64,000 bases of DNA from positions 932,001 to 996,000 of the forward strand of contig JACGCM010002299.1 of the NCBI GenBank assembly GCA_014058105.1, in the 5' to 3' direction. Positions within the stretch are counted from its first letter, which is position 1, and every line of letters begins with the position of its first letter. A program made the position numbers and the translations under genes. The DNA is from Kingdonia uniflora. Its lineage: Eukaryota; Streptophyta; Magnoliopsida; Ranunculales; Circaeasteraceae. The notes under the pieces are model-generated. The model was not told the DNA's origin. It saw only the letters and a program-made list of their open reading frames with translations, and did not search any database. Positions 24,138 through 35,400 of the stretch are shown piece after piece.

Positions 24138-25219
24138 TGTAGCGCCCCACATTTTTTTATATAACTCGTTGTGGACGTAGTTGTAGTTTATTATGTTGCA
24201 AATTAGAGTAGGTAATTTTAATGTCTTCTTTTCAAAACCAAAGAGAAACAACCCACCACGGAATCTTCTCCAAATTCTCCTTCTTATTCTTCTCCTTAAA
24301 CCCTCAACTCCTCTCCAAATATAACTACTCCATAGCTTTAGCCGTTAGAAGAAACTATGCTTCATATCCCCATATTTAAACTTCAATTTCAATCTCAAAA
24401 ATCAGATTTTGAGAGATAAAAAGAAACAATACATTTCTTGTATATGATTGGAGAATTACCATCCTTTAAGCATCAACAAATAACCTTAGAGCAAGAGGTT
24501 CCAGGAGCTTAGTAAGAGAAAGGAAGTGCTGAAAATTTAGAAGATAATCTCTACCCTCCACTACTTGTTCCCATTTTAGTCAAATCAAGGCAAGTACAAC
24601 TATTGCCCTTCATTTAACGATTGATCGGTATGATTTTCGGATACCAGTTTGTGTATAATTTAACAACTATGCTATCCTAATTAACTTGCTGTCATCACAT
24701 ATAGTACAATTAAACGATAGTGGATTGTCTTCATAACATTTAACTTGTGTTAATTAATGTATATCACATGATTACTATCCTATTGTAAGCTCTGAATATT
24801 AGGTTATGCTAGAATAGTAAGGCATGTTAATAAGGGTTTGAATAGTACTGGAATGGGAGAGAAATTTTAGTAGTTCTAAGCGTTGAGAATCGAGGTAGCT
24901 AATCTCTCTTCTACGCCAAGAACGATACGTGGAATAAGCCAAACAAAATAAACAATCAAGCAAGAACAATAAAGAAAACAAGAATTTCCCAGATGAGGGA
25001 AGTGGAAAACCCTTGCGGATAAAAAACTACTCCCCACGAATAATTCACTATGATTTAATAGGTTACATGATCTCTCAAAGCTTTTCGAGCTTTGTAATGG
25101 ATTCTCTCAAATTATAGGTCTATAGAATTAAACTTACAGAAAAGATTAGTTAACAAATAACCTAAGTTTTTTTATATACTAGAGGACTAATTACAAGTAA
25201 AACGGATCTCGTGACAAAC

Positions 25220-25620
25220 TCAACGTCTCAGACGACCTTCCAAGGCAACCTACGCATACCTCGTTCGAACAAAACACAAACTCGCTCGAACAACTTTGAC
25301 GACCAAAGGTTCCAGCCCTATAAAACATACATGTCGTTCAAACGACATCCAAGCTCATTCGAACGACTTCTTCGATCTCAAGTTTCTAAACGTGAAAAAC
25401 AGACAACTCGTTCGAACGACTTCGATCCTCGTTCGAACGACCTTGACATTTTGAGTTCATCTTTAACTGCTCGAACACCACCAGCTCAAATCTTCAAGTA
25501 ACAGTACCAGCTCGAGCTTCGGGTAACATAACCAGTTCGAATCTTCAATTAACAGAAATAGCTCGAACTTCAATCAAGCATAACCAGCTCGAATCTAAAC
25601 ATTGAAAATCCCATTTTTAA
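25220..25620. repeat. Array of TCGTTCGAACGA-type palindromes
   Basis: About a dozen variants of CTCGTTCGAACGAC, GCTCGAAC or CAGCTCGAATC follow each other at 20-50 base spacing. The best copies contain the perfect palindrome TCGTTCGAACGA (for example near 25409 and 25432). They become more degenerate to the right. The array lies inside the probable solo LTR. Confidence 0.7.
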
Positions 25621-26848
25621 TCAGACTTCAATCGTTGAACTGAAACGACCTCGAAATGAATTCGAGTTCATACCTTAACACTAAGTGTTAGAATTTCCAC
25701 TCACTAGCATAATTAATACTTTATTGTGGTATCTAGTTTTAGAAAACCAACCACTATTTACCAATCATATTGTAGTGAACTTTAAATAATGATCACATCC
25801 ATATCATAACACTCCCTGACGTGAACACAGTTTAAGTCTTATAAGTGTTATGTTAGTCAGACTATAATCATGCTTCTCATATAAAGGATGTGCTCTGAAT
25901 AATTATCGGAGTATGTAAATATACATCGCCTAAGCAACAATATTATTTAGAACATGTGAGCATTAAAAGAGAACCTTTTAGTAATTTGACTTGTGGTTCA
26001 TCATCGTATCTGTGAGTCTTTTAAACTAAAGACTACTTATGAGAGACCTGTTGTATTTTAATACATTAGGGTGAGTATATAGACGTTTAAGGATTCTAGA
26101 CATTTATTGGCAAACAAAGATAATTAGTTAGTGACTTAACTTAACCACGATTATAAGACTTCAATTGATATAACCTTTATTAACTTAAGGTAGAAAGATC
26201 CTTGGTAGTCAGAGGATAAGATCATCGACAGAGTCCCCACTCCTATATTTGTGAGGGTACGCATAAAAAGTCGTTAAGCATAGATCGCCAATCATATGAT
26301 ATAATATCATTACCTATAGAGCAAGGACAAATATGCCATTTTGATTGAGTGTCGATCTCTTAAATCATTCATGCATAAGAGAACTTAGAGTCGTGTACAC
26401 AGTAAGGCTATGATGTCAGGGTTCTTAGGTTCGATTTCCTAAACAAAAGATTCGGTAGCTGTTTATCAGTATTCTAGTGTTGCAAACCCCTAAAATTCTT
26501 CCTCAGTTACTTATTAACCCTTGCATTGAGAGCATCCCCGTGGGTTTAGATCCCTAAAAGTAAAAAATAAATCAGGCTTTAGACCTGTAGATTAAAACTC
26601 CTTGACCACCTTGATCCAGTGTTTTCCCCTACTAATTCCTGACTCACTAAAAATGAATCCGCCAATCCCTGGCTCGACAATAAGGGATACGCTTCTGTTG
26701 AGGACAAAATGGTACGGGAGTGTGGTCCCACTGAATTAAAAGTAACCCTGTGTACATAGTATGTAAGTTATTCCCCACACCTAATAATACTCAATAAATA
26801 TCTTATAATACCGGTTGACGCTGACGCTTAAAAACAAAATTAATAATT

Positions 26849-27068
26849 GAACCTCATTTTCTCAGTAATCATTACATCATTTATACATATAGGTAAAATA
26901 TTTCCGCTGCGTTGCTTTGGTGTAAGTAGATGTAGTTAATTTATTTAAAAATATATTTGGACCTCATCTTCTCAGTAATCATTGCATCATTTATACATAT
27001 AGGAAAAATATTTCCACTGCGTTGCTTTGGTATAAGTAGATGTAGTTAATTTCTTTAGAAATATATTA
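26849..27068. repeat. 110 bp tandem duplication
   Basis: Two copies offset by 110 bases both contain ACCTCAT, TTCTCAGTAATCATT, CATCATTTATACATATAGG, CTGCGTTGCTTTGGT and AGTAGATGTAGTTAATTT in order. They differ at several positions and lie near the right end of the probable solo LTR. Confidence 0.85.
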
Positions 27069-27149
27069 CATATGTGGGGTTCATCCCTGGATGCCTGACT
27101 TGTTATGCTTTAGGATTTATTATCAAAAAACTGATTTTGGGGCGTGACA

Positions 27150-27997
27150 GCTTACATGTTACTCTGTTTGGGAGGAGTTTGACGTATTTTCATCAATGTT
27201 GGCAGTTTCGCTACAAGGTCCGACACATTTAGAAGAAAGTGAAGGTTATCTATTTGGTACACTCCAATATCTCAAGAAAATAATTAAAATCATAGAAATA
27301 ATAGTTAGAAGTTATTCTCTTCTCGTGTTTAAGCATAAAAAGAAAGTCATACTCATTACAATATCCAAGACAATGCACACAGTAACCAATCTGTTCATTA
27401 AAGAGTGATATCTCATGCGTGAAACACTTTTATCATGTGATCAATTTCATGAGAATAATGTTGTTATCAACTTTTGTGTGCGTCTCCCACTCCATAATAC
27501 AGATCTTATGACATTCAAATGCATACCAAATAGATTTAAGGTCTTTGTTGGTAGTTGGAAGTTACTTATTGGAAGATGTTTCTTTTTATTAGATCACTCA
27601 TATCAGCTTTCGTATTTGCTTTATCGATCATATAAACAAGTTTTTGCATTTTCTTAGGGTACATAGTCATTGTGATGAAGAACATGGGGTGCAACTAGGA
27701 GTTTTGAGTTGAATTTATTCGGGAATAAATTCCAATATTCACTAGTAATTAATCAACTAAAAAAGACTAGCACAAGCGTAGGGCTATAGTTCTCAAAGAA
27801 ATATAAACTTCCGCTTCTAGTGTATGGTCATGTAGCTAATTTTTAACTAAAACTTCAATTTCTAACCCAAACAACCACACTATGAATAGCCAAAATTGCT
27901 GGCTACAACAACATGCATGCATGCAATTCTCCATTTAATCTCATTAATCCCTCTCAAATTAGTTTCTTTATTTTCTTCATCTCTGTTTTGATGAATC
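27150..27997. other. Intergenic upstream of the second SAUR gene
   Basis: Short frames of 70-80 codons are present at 27196 and 27415 but resemble nothing I know. Alternating CATGCATGCATGC at about 27912-27924 is an RY-type repeat in the likely promoter of the SAUR gene. Confidence 0.4.
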
Positions 27998-28450
27998 ATG
28001 ACTTCTTTGAGGTTGCCAAACAATCTTTTGCAAATCTTTCGACACCCAACGAAAGATATCCTCCGAAAACTACATGTCTTAAAACCAAAGAGCGAAAAAA
28101 CACCAATCATGTCTGGAAAGTCATGCAGCACTAGAGAATTTGCAAAGGACGATTCAAGAGAAACATTGCTTTCGGGACAATCATCTATTAGTAGGAACCG
28201 GAGCGTGAAAGATATCCCCAAAGGGTTTGTTGCGGTCTACGTTGGGCAAAACATGCGGAGGTTTGTGATTCCGGCGAGTTATCTGTCTTTACCAGATTTT
28301 AGGGTTTTGATGGAGAAAGCAGCAGAGGAGTTTGGGTTTGAACAAGAAGGTGGGTTGAGATTGCCCTGTGAAGAAGACGATTTTGAGGAGATTTTGGTAC
28401 GTTGTTTCGGGCAGCAGAGGATGAGGAAAGCTAATAGCGGGAGGAGATGA
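27998..28450 (+). CDS. SAUR family auxin-responsive protein
   Basis: The C-terminal two thirds is a canonical SAUR core: D-I-P-K-G-F-V-A-V-Y-V-G, R-R-F-V-I-P, Y-L-S-L-P-D-F-R-V-L-M, A-A-E-E-F-G-F-E-Q-E-G-G-L and L-P-C-E. The single-exon frame opens at 27998 (150 residues), with a second in-frame Met at 28109 (113 residues). The first 37 residues have a basic, amphipathic look but lack the usual K-I-R-x-I-V-x-L motif, so either start is possible. The tail after the core is short and ends Ser-Gly-Arg-Arg. Predicted role is as for other SAURs: auxin-linked control of cell expansion. Confidence 0.88.
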   Translation: MTSLRLPNNLLQIFRHPTKDILRKLHVLKPKSEKTPIMSGKSCSTREFAKDDSRETLLSGQSSISRNRSVKDIPKGFVAVYVGQNMRRFVIPASYLSLPDFRVLMEKAAEEFGFEQEGGLRLPCEEDDFEEILVRCFGQQRMRKANSGRR

Positions 28451-29479
28451 AAGTTATTGATACTATAAGCAAATTCGGATGGCATAACGGTGATCCTTTA
28501 GGTAATTGTTTTTCTATTATTTGTAGGTAACAAATTCATAGGGCCTCCAAATATATTAGGATGCAATTTGCAATGTGATCTTAAAATTATACGAAATTAT
28601 GCATTTATTGACAGTATGTATCAAAGACAAAGAAGAGAAAATAGCCGGATTATTGGCTTTTAGGTATCACCATCGCCCCTAAATCCTAATAGGGTGGATT
28701 TGCTAGAAACTTAACGGGAGTATGGTGAAAACTACTTTTGTTTTAATTTTGATTTTGTGAGTATTGAATTATTTGTATGCTATTTACAGTTTTAAGCATG
28801 TATTTTTTTCGTTAAACGGCGGCCTGCAAGACTAATTCGTCTGGAATGTAATTAATTACAGATTGGAGTATTTGTAGAAGATTTGGCAGAGATTGGAGTA
28901 GTAGATGGCCAAGAGTGGTAACAGCAAGAAAACTATGTCCAACATAACGGGGAAGACTTCGACTCATAGAACTAACAGGTTTGATTTCAAGATGTAAGAG
29001 TAAATAATTTAACTACAAGGTGCTTGATCCTCATTGGGATATGTTTGCAGCCCTTGGAAATGTTTGATGTTTTGATGTAAGGAACCCATATGCGGATGAA
29101 AACTCTCTAGTTTGAAGAAGCTTCTATGTTATTAAAGGAATAGCCAAACAATGAGGGTTCACAATTCTCTAAACATGTTGAGATTAGTTATAACCTCCAA
29201 ATTAGGGATCAATAAGAACCCTTGGGTCGTTTTTCTTATTTTTGATGATTTAGACTATTTTCATAACTAAACTAAATTAGTTCAAAATAGATATCAAACA
29301 TTTCCTGGGGTATATACTAACATATTTGCCCTTCGTCCACCCCAAATTTCTCTTAGTAAGCCTAATTTCTTTAGACCATTTCCCTCTTTTCCTCCACCCC
29401 AAATCTCTACAAGGATATTAGGATATTTACCTTCTTCTCTAAACTCACAATATATACAAGTCTCTACAACTCATAAGCC
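28451..29479. other. Intergenic, no gene recognised
   Basis: This is the 3' flank of the SAUR gene followed by AT-rich DNA. I found no coding frame or transposon end. Confidence 0.45.
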
Positions 29480-30480
29480 TGGCCGGATGATTTGGCATCT
29501 CAAAATAAATCAGTTTAAACAAAACTATTTTAGTAAATTGCCGAATGATTTGGCATTTAAGTCCAAATATACTTAAGCAGACCTAGCCGAATCATTTGAC
29601 ATTTCTGGAACATACCAATTAAAGCAAAACTAGTTGAATGTTCGTATTTAAGTCAATTCAAGCCAAATTATTTAGCATCTCCGGGGCATCCTAATTGAAG
29701 TGCTGAATGATTTGGTCTTTAAGGTAATACATGCCAAATGATTTGGTATTTAATTCAAACTAAGTTAGCCAAATGAGTTGGCCATTTCGAAACATCCCCA
29801 ACCAAACCCCACTAGCCGAATGATTTGGCATTTTCGAAAAATCCTAATTCAAACGAAATGACATAAGTCGGGTACATTTTGAAGCAAAACTTGCAGAATG
29901 GTTTGGCAATCAAGCCAAGACATGCCGAATGATATGGCATTTTATTCTTATGCTACCAAATGATTTGGCAAATTTAGAAAATCCTAATTAAACCAACATG
30001 GGCGCCTGAACATCTTAATTTAAACCAAATTAGCCGAATGATTTGGCATTGGACATATATGCTGCCAAATGACTTGATATATTTGGAACATCTCAATTAT
30101 AAATAAACTTTGCCGAATGATTTGGCATTTTAAGTTTTATGCTGCCAAATGATTTTGCAGATTAGAATTTCCCAGTTAACCAAACATAGCCGAATGACTT
30201 GGCGTTTAATTTTTATTCTGTCAAATGATTAGGCAGATTAGAATTTCCCAGTTAACCAAACATAGCCGAATGATTTGCCATTTTTGCAACATCCCAATAC
30301 AAACCAAATTTGCAGAATGACTAAGTATTCTATCGTATGTTGATGCAAAATTTGCCGAATGATTTGGCATTTCCAGAACATCCGAATTATATCCAAGCTG
30401 GCCAAATGATTAGACTTTAAGCTTAAATTTACCAATAATTTGGCATTTAGGCTAAAACATAACCAAACGATCTGGCATTT
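29480..30480. repeat. Array of about 25 degenerate palindromes (GCCGAATGATTTGGC)
   Basis: Variants of AGCCGAATGATTTGGCATTT recur every 30-50 bases for a kilobase, for instance at about 29539, 29813, 29922, 30031, 30110, 30187 and 30351. They alternate in part with a second form, CTGCCAAATGATTTGGCAG (about 29952, 30062, 30142 and 30218). The core is a palindrome around one central base, perfect in the second form and with one G/T-type mismatch in the first. Spacers share TTAAACCAAA and AACATCCCAATT. A higher-order unit of about 76 bases is visible at 30161-30312. No coding frame spans the array. Confidence 0.85.
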
Positions 30481-30724
30481 TGGAGGGCAGATTTATACCA
30501 GGCCATTATGATTTCAATCAATTAGTTACATCGCAATGAATATGTACTCAGTTTACTGTCGGAAGTATCGAATTTCATCCTCGGTAGTAGTGATAACGAT
30601 GATGATGTATCAGACATAATTTACTATCTATGTTATAACAATGGAGTTTGATAGGCACATACTTTCATTCTCGCCAGTAGCCTACTACTACGCCTTAAGA
30701 TTTGATTACGAAACTAAACAAATT

Positions 30725-30734
30725 CGAAAAAAAG
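30725..30734 (-). terminator. Pol III T-run terminator of tRNA-Thr
   Basis: On the minus strand a run of seven thymidines lies about 17-20 bases after the tRNA 3' end, as RNA polymerase III termination requires. Confidence 0.65.
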
Positions 30735-30750
30735 TTCTGGATATTGGTTA

Positions 30751-30822
30751 TGCCCTCACGCAGGATCGAACTGCGGACCTTCAGTTTACAAGACTGACGC
30801 TCTACCACTGAGCTATAAGGGC
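30751..30822 (-). tRNA. tRNA-Thr (anticodon UGU)
   Basis: The minus strand gives a 72-base cloverleaf. The acceptor stem pairs GCCCTTA with the 3' end TGAGGGC plus discriminator A. The D-arm holds the A box TAGCTCAGTGGTAGAGCG. The anticodon stem pairs TCAGT with ACTGA around a loop containing TGT. The T-arm holds GGTCCGCAGTTCGATCCTGC, with the B box GTTCGATCC. CCA is not encoded, as expected for a nuclear gene. A run of seven Ts (bases 30727-30733 read on the minus strand) serves as Pol III terminator. Confidence 0.93.
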
Positions 30823-30829
30823 TTTTATT

Positions 30830-30875
30830 GGGGCTTTCCGAGAATTGAACTGACTTCCTCTCGACCAAAGGCCTT
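30830..30875 (-). pseudogene. tRNA-Pro pseudogene with internal deletion
   Basis: The minus strand has a 5' piece like the tRNA-Pro start (GGCCTTTGGTC), joined directly to a T-arm and acceptor piece, GAGAGGAAGTCAGTTCAATT then CTCGG and AAGCCCC. It resembles the plant tRNA-Pro 3' half (GTTCGATTCTCGGAATGCCC). The D-arm end, the anticodon arm and the anticodon are missing. It lies eight bases from tRNA-Thr on the same strand. Identification is from memory of plant tRNA-Pro. Confidence 0.55.
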
Positions 30876-31799
30876 TCTTGTTCTGCATTTTAATATATCT
30901 ATTGGCTATTGTCCTTCTTAAGTTCTTGTATACCATGAACTCCATGTGAAGGAGTGAGTACATTTTACAATATTACATGACATGTGCATTGTTATCAAGG
31001 AAGGATTACTTAAGACTAGAGCAAATAACTTTGATTACGTTAAGCACGCATATATATCAGACTATAATCGCATTTCCACATGCAATCACATTGGATGCTA
31101 CTTTGAAAGATGCTTAGATTAAAATCAACTCTTACTAATTAAATCTCAACATCAACCTGCATCTAGTAGAGATATAGTACGTCATTGTACGGGTCAAGTA
31201 CTCTTGTGTTATTAACCATGTTCTCTTTCCTTTTCTAGGATCTCTTGAAGCTTCTAAACTCGAAATTTATATAAAAATTACGCTCTGTGTTCTAGGTTCC
31301 TAGCTTTTGCTTTACGAACGAATATGATTGAAATGGCCTTGGAAAGGGGTTGACTTCACCACAAAAATAAAGAATCCAACATATATTTGTTCCTAGATTT
31401 AGATTGAAATGTTATTTAGTTGCTCATAGCTCAATGATTTTTAACATGGTTGATCATAAGCTGCAATAGCTATGACTGAAAATATGTTTCACTACCTCAA
31501 AAATAACTACCATTAATCAATGATAACATAAGTACGGAGAGCTTCTGATCACGATGAATGAGCTAACGTCGAATATGACAATAATGTCTAGGATTTGATA
31601 TCATAAATTTTGTAAAATTTCCTAGTTAAAAAGTGGAGAATCAAGAATGGAGATGCAATAAAATTTCGTATTAAACCACTGATCATCTCGTTCTCATACA
31701 TATTTGTCTCTCTCAAATACATTGCTTTCACAAAAAGAACGAAAGCACGAAACTGATGATCAAAAAAAGTTAAGAAAATGAAATTTTTGAGGTAAAGAG
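30876..31799. other. Intergenic, no gene recognised
   Basis: AT-rich DNA between the tRNA cluster and the 3' end of the third SAUR gene. No convincing frame or repeat. Confidence 0.45.
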
Positions 31800-32282
31800 T
31801 CATCTACACAATGGGTTGTAAGGGTGGAGAGATTGCATTAGCTCGGCTTCAGACGAGCAACCAAACTCTTGCATGAAGAATAGTTCCTTCTTGTCCTCCA
31901 CCACCTTCAAAATCTTTTCAAATACGGAAACCTCACAAGGAATTCTCAATACACCTTCATTCTGAAATCCGAATTCTTCTTCAGCTTCTCTAAGTAAAAT
32001 ACCAAATGCTCTATGACCCAAATACTCTGTTGGGATTACAAACCTCTTTAACTCTTCACCTACACAAACAGCTAGGAACCCTTTAGGAACAATATCGTTT
32101 GAAACCGCAGAAACAGAGTTATCAGAGAAGGAAAGCGTTTTCTTGAGAAACTTGATACTCTTGCTGCTACTAGTGTTGGCCTTGTTGCAGTTTTGAGGTA
32201 CATTTGCTAGCTTTCTCCACTTTTTGAGAATCTGTTGGAGCCTAACAATGTCACTGATTTTGTTAGACTTTTTCGACTCCAT
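31800..32282 (-). CDS. SAUR family auxin-responsive protein
   Basis: This intronless gene of 160 codons has all SAUR parts: the start M-x-S-K-K-S-N-K-I-x-D-I-V-R-L-Q-Q-I-L-K-K-W, a Ser-rich linker, then the core I-V-P-K-G-F-L-A-V-C-V-G, R-F-V-I-P-T-E-Y-L, E-E-E-F-G-F and L-R-I-P-C-E. Unusually the core has V-C-V-G where V-Y-V-G is common. The tail carries an extra 30 residues ending H-P-Y-N-P-L-C-R. The start agrees with the typical N-terminus of this SAUR subgroup. A TATA box lies about 120 bases upstream. Confidence 0.92.
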   Translation of the reverse strand: MESKKSNKISDIVRLQQILKKWRKLANVPQNCNKANTSSSKSIKFLKKTLSFSDNSVSAVSNDIVPKGFLAVCVGEELKRFVIPTEYLGHRAFGILLREAEEEFGFQNEGVLRIPCEVSVFEKILKVVEDKKELFFMQEFGCSSEAELMQSLHPYNPLCR

Positions 32283-32403
32283 TACTGAAAATAATAGGAA
32301 AGGGTACTCTTTCTAACTTATGAAGAGATATATTGTTGAGTAAATCTGCAGTGGGCACTGTTGAGATTTAAAGGAGTTGGAAGGCTTGGGGGTCTGATAT
32401 TTT

Positions 32404-32410
32404 TATATAA
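32404..32410 (-). promoter_or_regulatory. TATA box of the third SAUR gene
   Basis: The minus strand reads AATTATATAAAAA here, about 120 bases before the ATG, which gives a leader of roughly 90 bases. Confidence 0.5.
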
Positions 32411-35400
32411 TTTTTGTTGAATTATTATCATAATATTCAAATAATTATTATGACAACTTAAGGGTTTTGTTTTGTTTTGTTTAATCTCTTGGTAAGTAGT
32501 TTTCAGATTTCCAGCAGTTGGCCCTTTTTGGCCTCTGTGTTTCTCATACTAATTTAATCTCACAAAATGATTATTTTTTTTCATGAAGGTTTTGTGTTTA
32601 TTTAATCTTTGTTGACTGAAATCTTAGGCTTTCTTGGGCTTGTGTTCTTCTTGAGAAATGTTATGTGATCCAAACTCCTATGTACTTCTTTCCTTAAATG
32701 CTTTGGTCTTCTCTGTTTCTTTGAAGAAATCTTTGGATGTCTCTACATACTCCAAATATTTGATACTCATGGCCAGGACAATAGTAGTACACATTTTGCC
32801 TACTAATTCCCCAGGGTCATGCAGTCATGTTCCAACTTCAACCATAGAGAATCCTGATGATGGCCTAAATTGGTTAACATTCGATTCCAGGACGTCCACT
32901 TCTTTCTAAGGCATGCAACGTGTCCATCGTCACTACAAGCGATAATGCTTAAAGACCTGCACCCTGGTTTCTGATCCAACTGCCTCAACACTCAACAGTA
33001 TTCAGAAACCTCCAAGGGGGTCTGCTTCTCTTTCTCTCATAACTTATTTTAGAGATTTCAGTTTGGCCTTGGTATCTACAAGTTAATGTCTATTTAATGT
33101 ATGATCTTAACTTATTGATTTATTATCTCTCTCTGTTTGTTTATTAGATTTTGAGTACTTGGAAGATCATGGAAGATGGCAATCAGGTGAATTCCATGTG
33201 AAATGCCCACTCTTCTTTATTATTTAAATTATCACGCAACTATACGTTTTTCTATCCTAGTGTTCTAATTCAAGTTCAGACTTAATTTATTTAAGTTCTT
33301 CAGATTTACTCGAAAGTATCAAGGTCGTAACGATGTGGAGATTCTAAGTCGGTTAACCTAAGTAACAATCACGTTGCACCGACTTTTTAGATCAATTTTT
33401 TGCCATTTTATGGGAGAAACATATTAAAAGAAACGGTTTTCACGGTTGGACTTCTGCAGTCAAGCTTCCGATTCAGCATTTATCTTAAGTAATCAGATTT
33501 AGCGAAGAAGAAAAAGCACCCGGCCCCTTAAGCTCAACCATTATTTGTTGGTGATGGTTGGTTGAAGGGAGCTTTCACAATTTGCAATCGTTGCAAGTTC
33601 AGCGTTATTAGCAATATGTTTAACGGACAGATAAGAAATTATATCAAAATATATCCCATGAAAAAAAAAATACAGATTTGACTAAGTCCGTATGATTAAG
33701 GGGGAACTTAACGAAAAGTACATTTGATTGGTACTCTTGTTTCATGGAGATCCATCAAATGATAGTTAAAGGTTCACTTATTTCAATAATGAGTTAATTA
33801 AGAGTAATCAAATCGATTTGTTTCTCATTTAAGTATTTACATGTGAACTACTTGAGCAATTTAGACTAAATAAACAATGCCTACTGACAAGGGACTAATT
33901 AATTCGGTTTATGGTCAAAGCTAGATTGTATTTTTCGACTTCTATTTTTTCGATAAAGACAATTTCAGACATGTTCTTATGGTTTAGTTTCAACGATTTA
34001 GTTAATTTTAAGTTATAGATGATTGCAAATCATGTGGAGCTAATTTTGTTTAAGGACTTCTAAAGAGTAAACCATTGCATATTCTTAGCTTCTTCACATG
34101 ACACATGTTGCGAACTTTTCAAACCACTTTCTCAGATGAACTTAACAGAAACCAAATGAGTCTATGGCATCCAACCCTTTGAACATGGCACTGTGACCGC
34201 CGCATTGTTGCATGGATAAGTATTATTAAGTGTATCTTGTTGGAAATAAATGTTGCAGTGGTGCGCCAGAGTTCTCGTTGCTCTAAAAGAAACATACAGG
34301 GAGATGCAGTTGTTCAAATCAAGGAGCAAGTGATCCGAATAGAGTCGGCATTTTGAAGCAATAATGCCTGAAGGGTGATAATAGAGCACTGGAACCTTAA
34401 CTTTAAGTATCAAAGAGAATCAGATCTCAGTGGACCCATTCCTCTTATCAGTACCAATCATACATGTCTTTATGCATCAATGGCCCAGACGGCCAGACCT
34501 AAAAGAATGAGGGAGGCAACAGTATCAGGATACTATTACACGCCTTTAACAATTCCTGGGGGCGCCTCATCTAAATCTAAAACTTGCTAAATTGAGTACA
34601 TCATGAAAAAGAAAAGAACCTGGCATTACGAAAAATATAATCAACCCAGTATGGTTCACTTCAGGAAAATCAATGACGACGACCATAATGTATAGACGAG
34701 CTGGTCTAGAATCAATGTTTTCAGTTAGAGGAGAATCTTTGCCTTAGTTTCATAATGTTTTAAAAATAAATTGGTTTTGAATGTTGGGATTTTAATTGTG
34801 TTGGTGGGATGTGAATGGTAGGTTGGATAGGGCTTATGATTAGAGAAATTATTGGATGGGGGCATCCGAACATTAGAATATTTGTTGATGCCGTAAACAT
34901 TAGAAAGTATTGGATGGCGGTATCCAAACATTATAAATTATTGGCTCGAAATTACTTAGATCGATAACTATTGCTTGCAAGGTGATTTTTTCAAGCAAAA
35001 ATGGCGTCCTTACAAAAAATCCTAATGTAATTAACTAAACAGTCTCTGGCAATGACTACGGAACACAGGCCAAGTGATTATGCCATGACGACAATAGTTT
35101 TTAAATTTTAAAGTGAGCGTATATTGTAGAATGATAAGATTGCAAGTTTCAGTCAAATTTCAGATCTTCATGAGCTACATTTGAACTATATATGAAGGTG
35201 CATATTGCTATCTAATGATGGTATAAGAGAATTAAAACCCAATAACTCAAAAACCCTACTTCTCTACGATTTATGTATTATTTTGGAAACTCGAGAGAGA
35301 AGAAGAAAAATTGAGAAACTTGACCCATGATGCTCCTGTTTTCTTGACAACATGAGGCATCTGAGCTGGTAGCTTTAGACAAGCCTTGTTTAGGTGTGAT

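Larger units (their letters stand above)
24138..27149. mobile_element. Probable solo LTR of about 3 kb
   Basis: The segment begins TGTAGCGCCCC and ends GGGGCGTGACA, which are inverted ends of the kind seen on long gypsy LTRs (TG...CA). The five bases before it are CCTTA and those after are GCTTA, a near-perfect target-site duplication. It has no coding capacity, an AT-rich body, a palindrome array (25220-25620) and a 110 bp tandem repeat near its right end. Plant Tekay-like LTRs reach this size. No second LTR or internal domain is in the window, so a solo LTR left by recombination is the simplest reading. Confidence 0.6.

Noticed and set aside
29480..30480. CRISPR-like array
   Set aside because: Repeats are degenerate, spacing varies, no cas genes are present and the DNA is clearly plant nuclear; better described as a palindrome array.
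32658..32991. Overlapping frames on both strands near 32.7-33.0 kb as a possible gene
   Set aside because: Neither frame shows a motif, and the codon pattern does not favour either strand; no flanking exons found.
34162..34413. Minus-strand 83-codon frame with several Cys and His as a possible zinc protein
   Set aside because: Cys/His spacing matches no known finger, and no splice partners were found.
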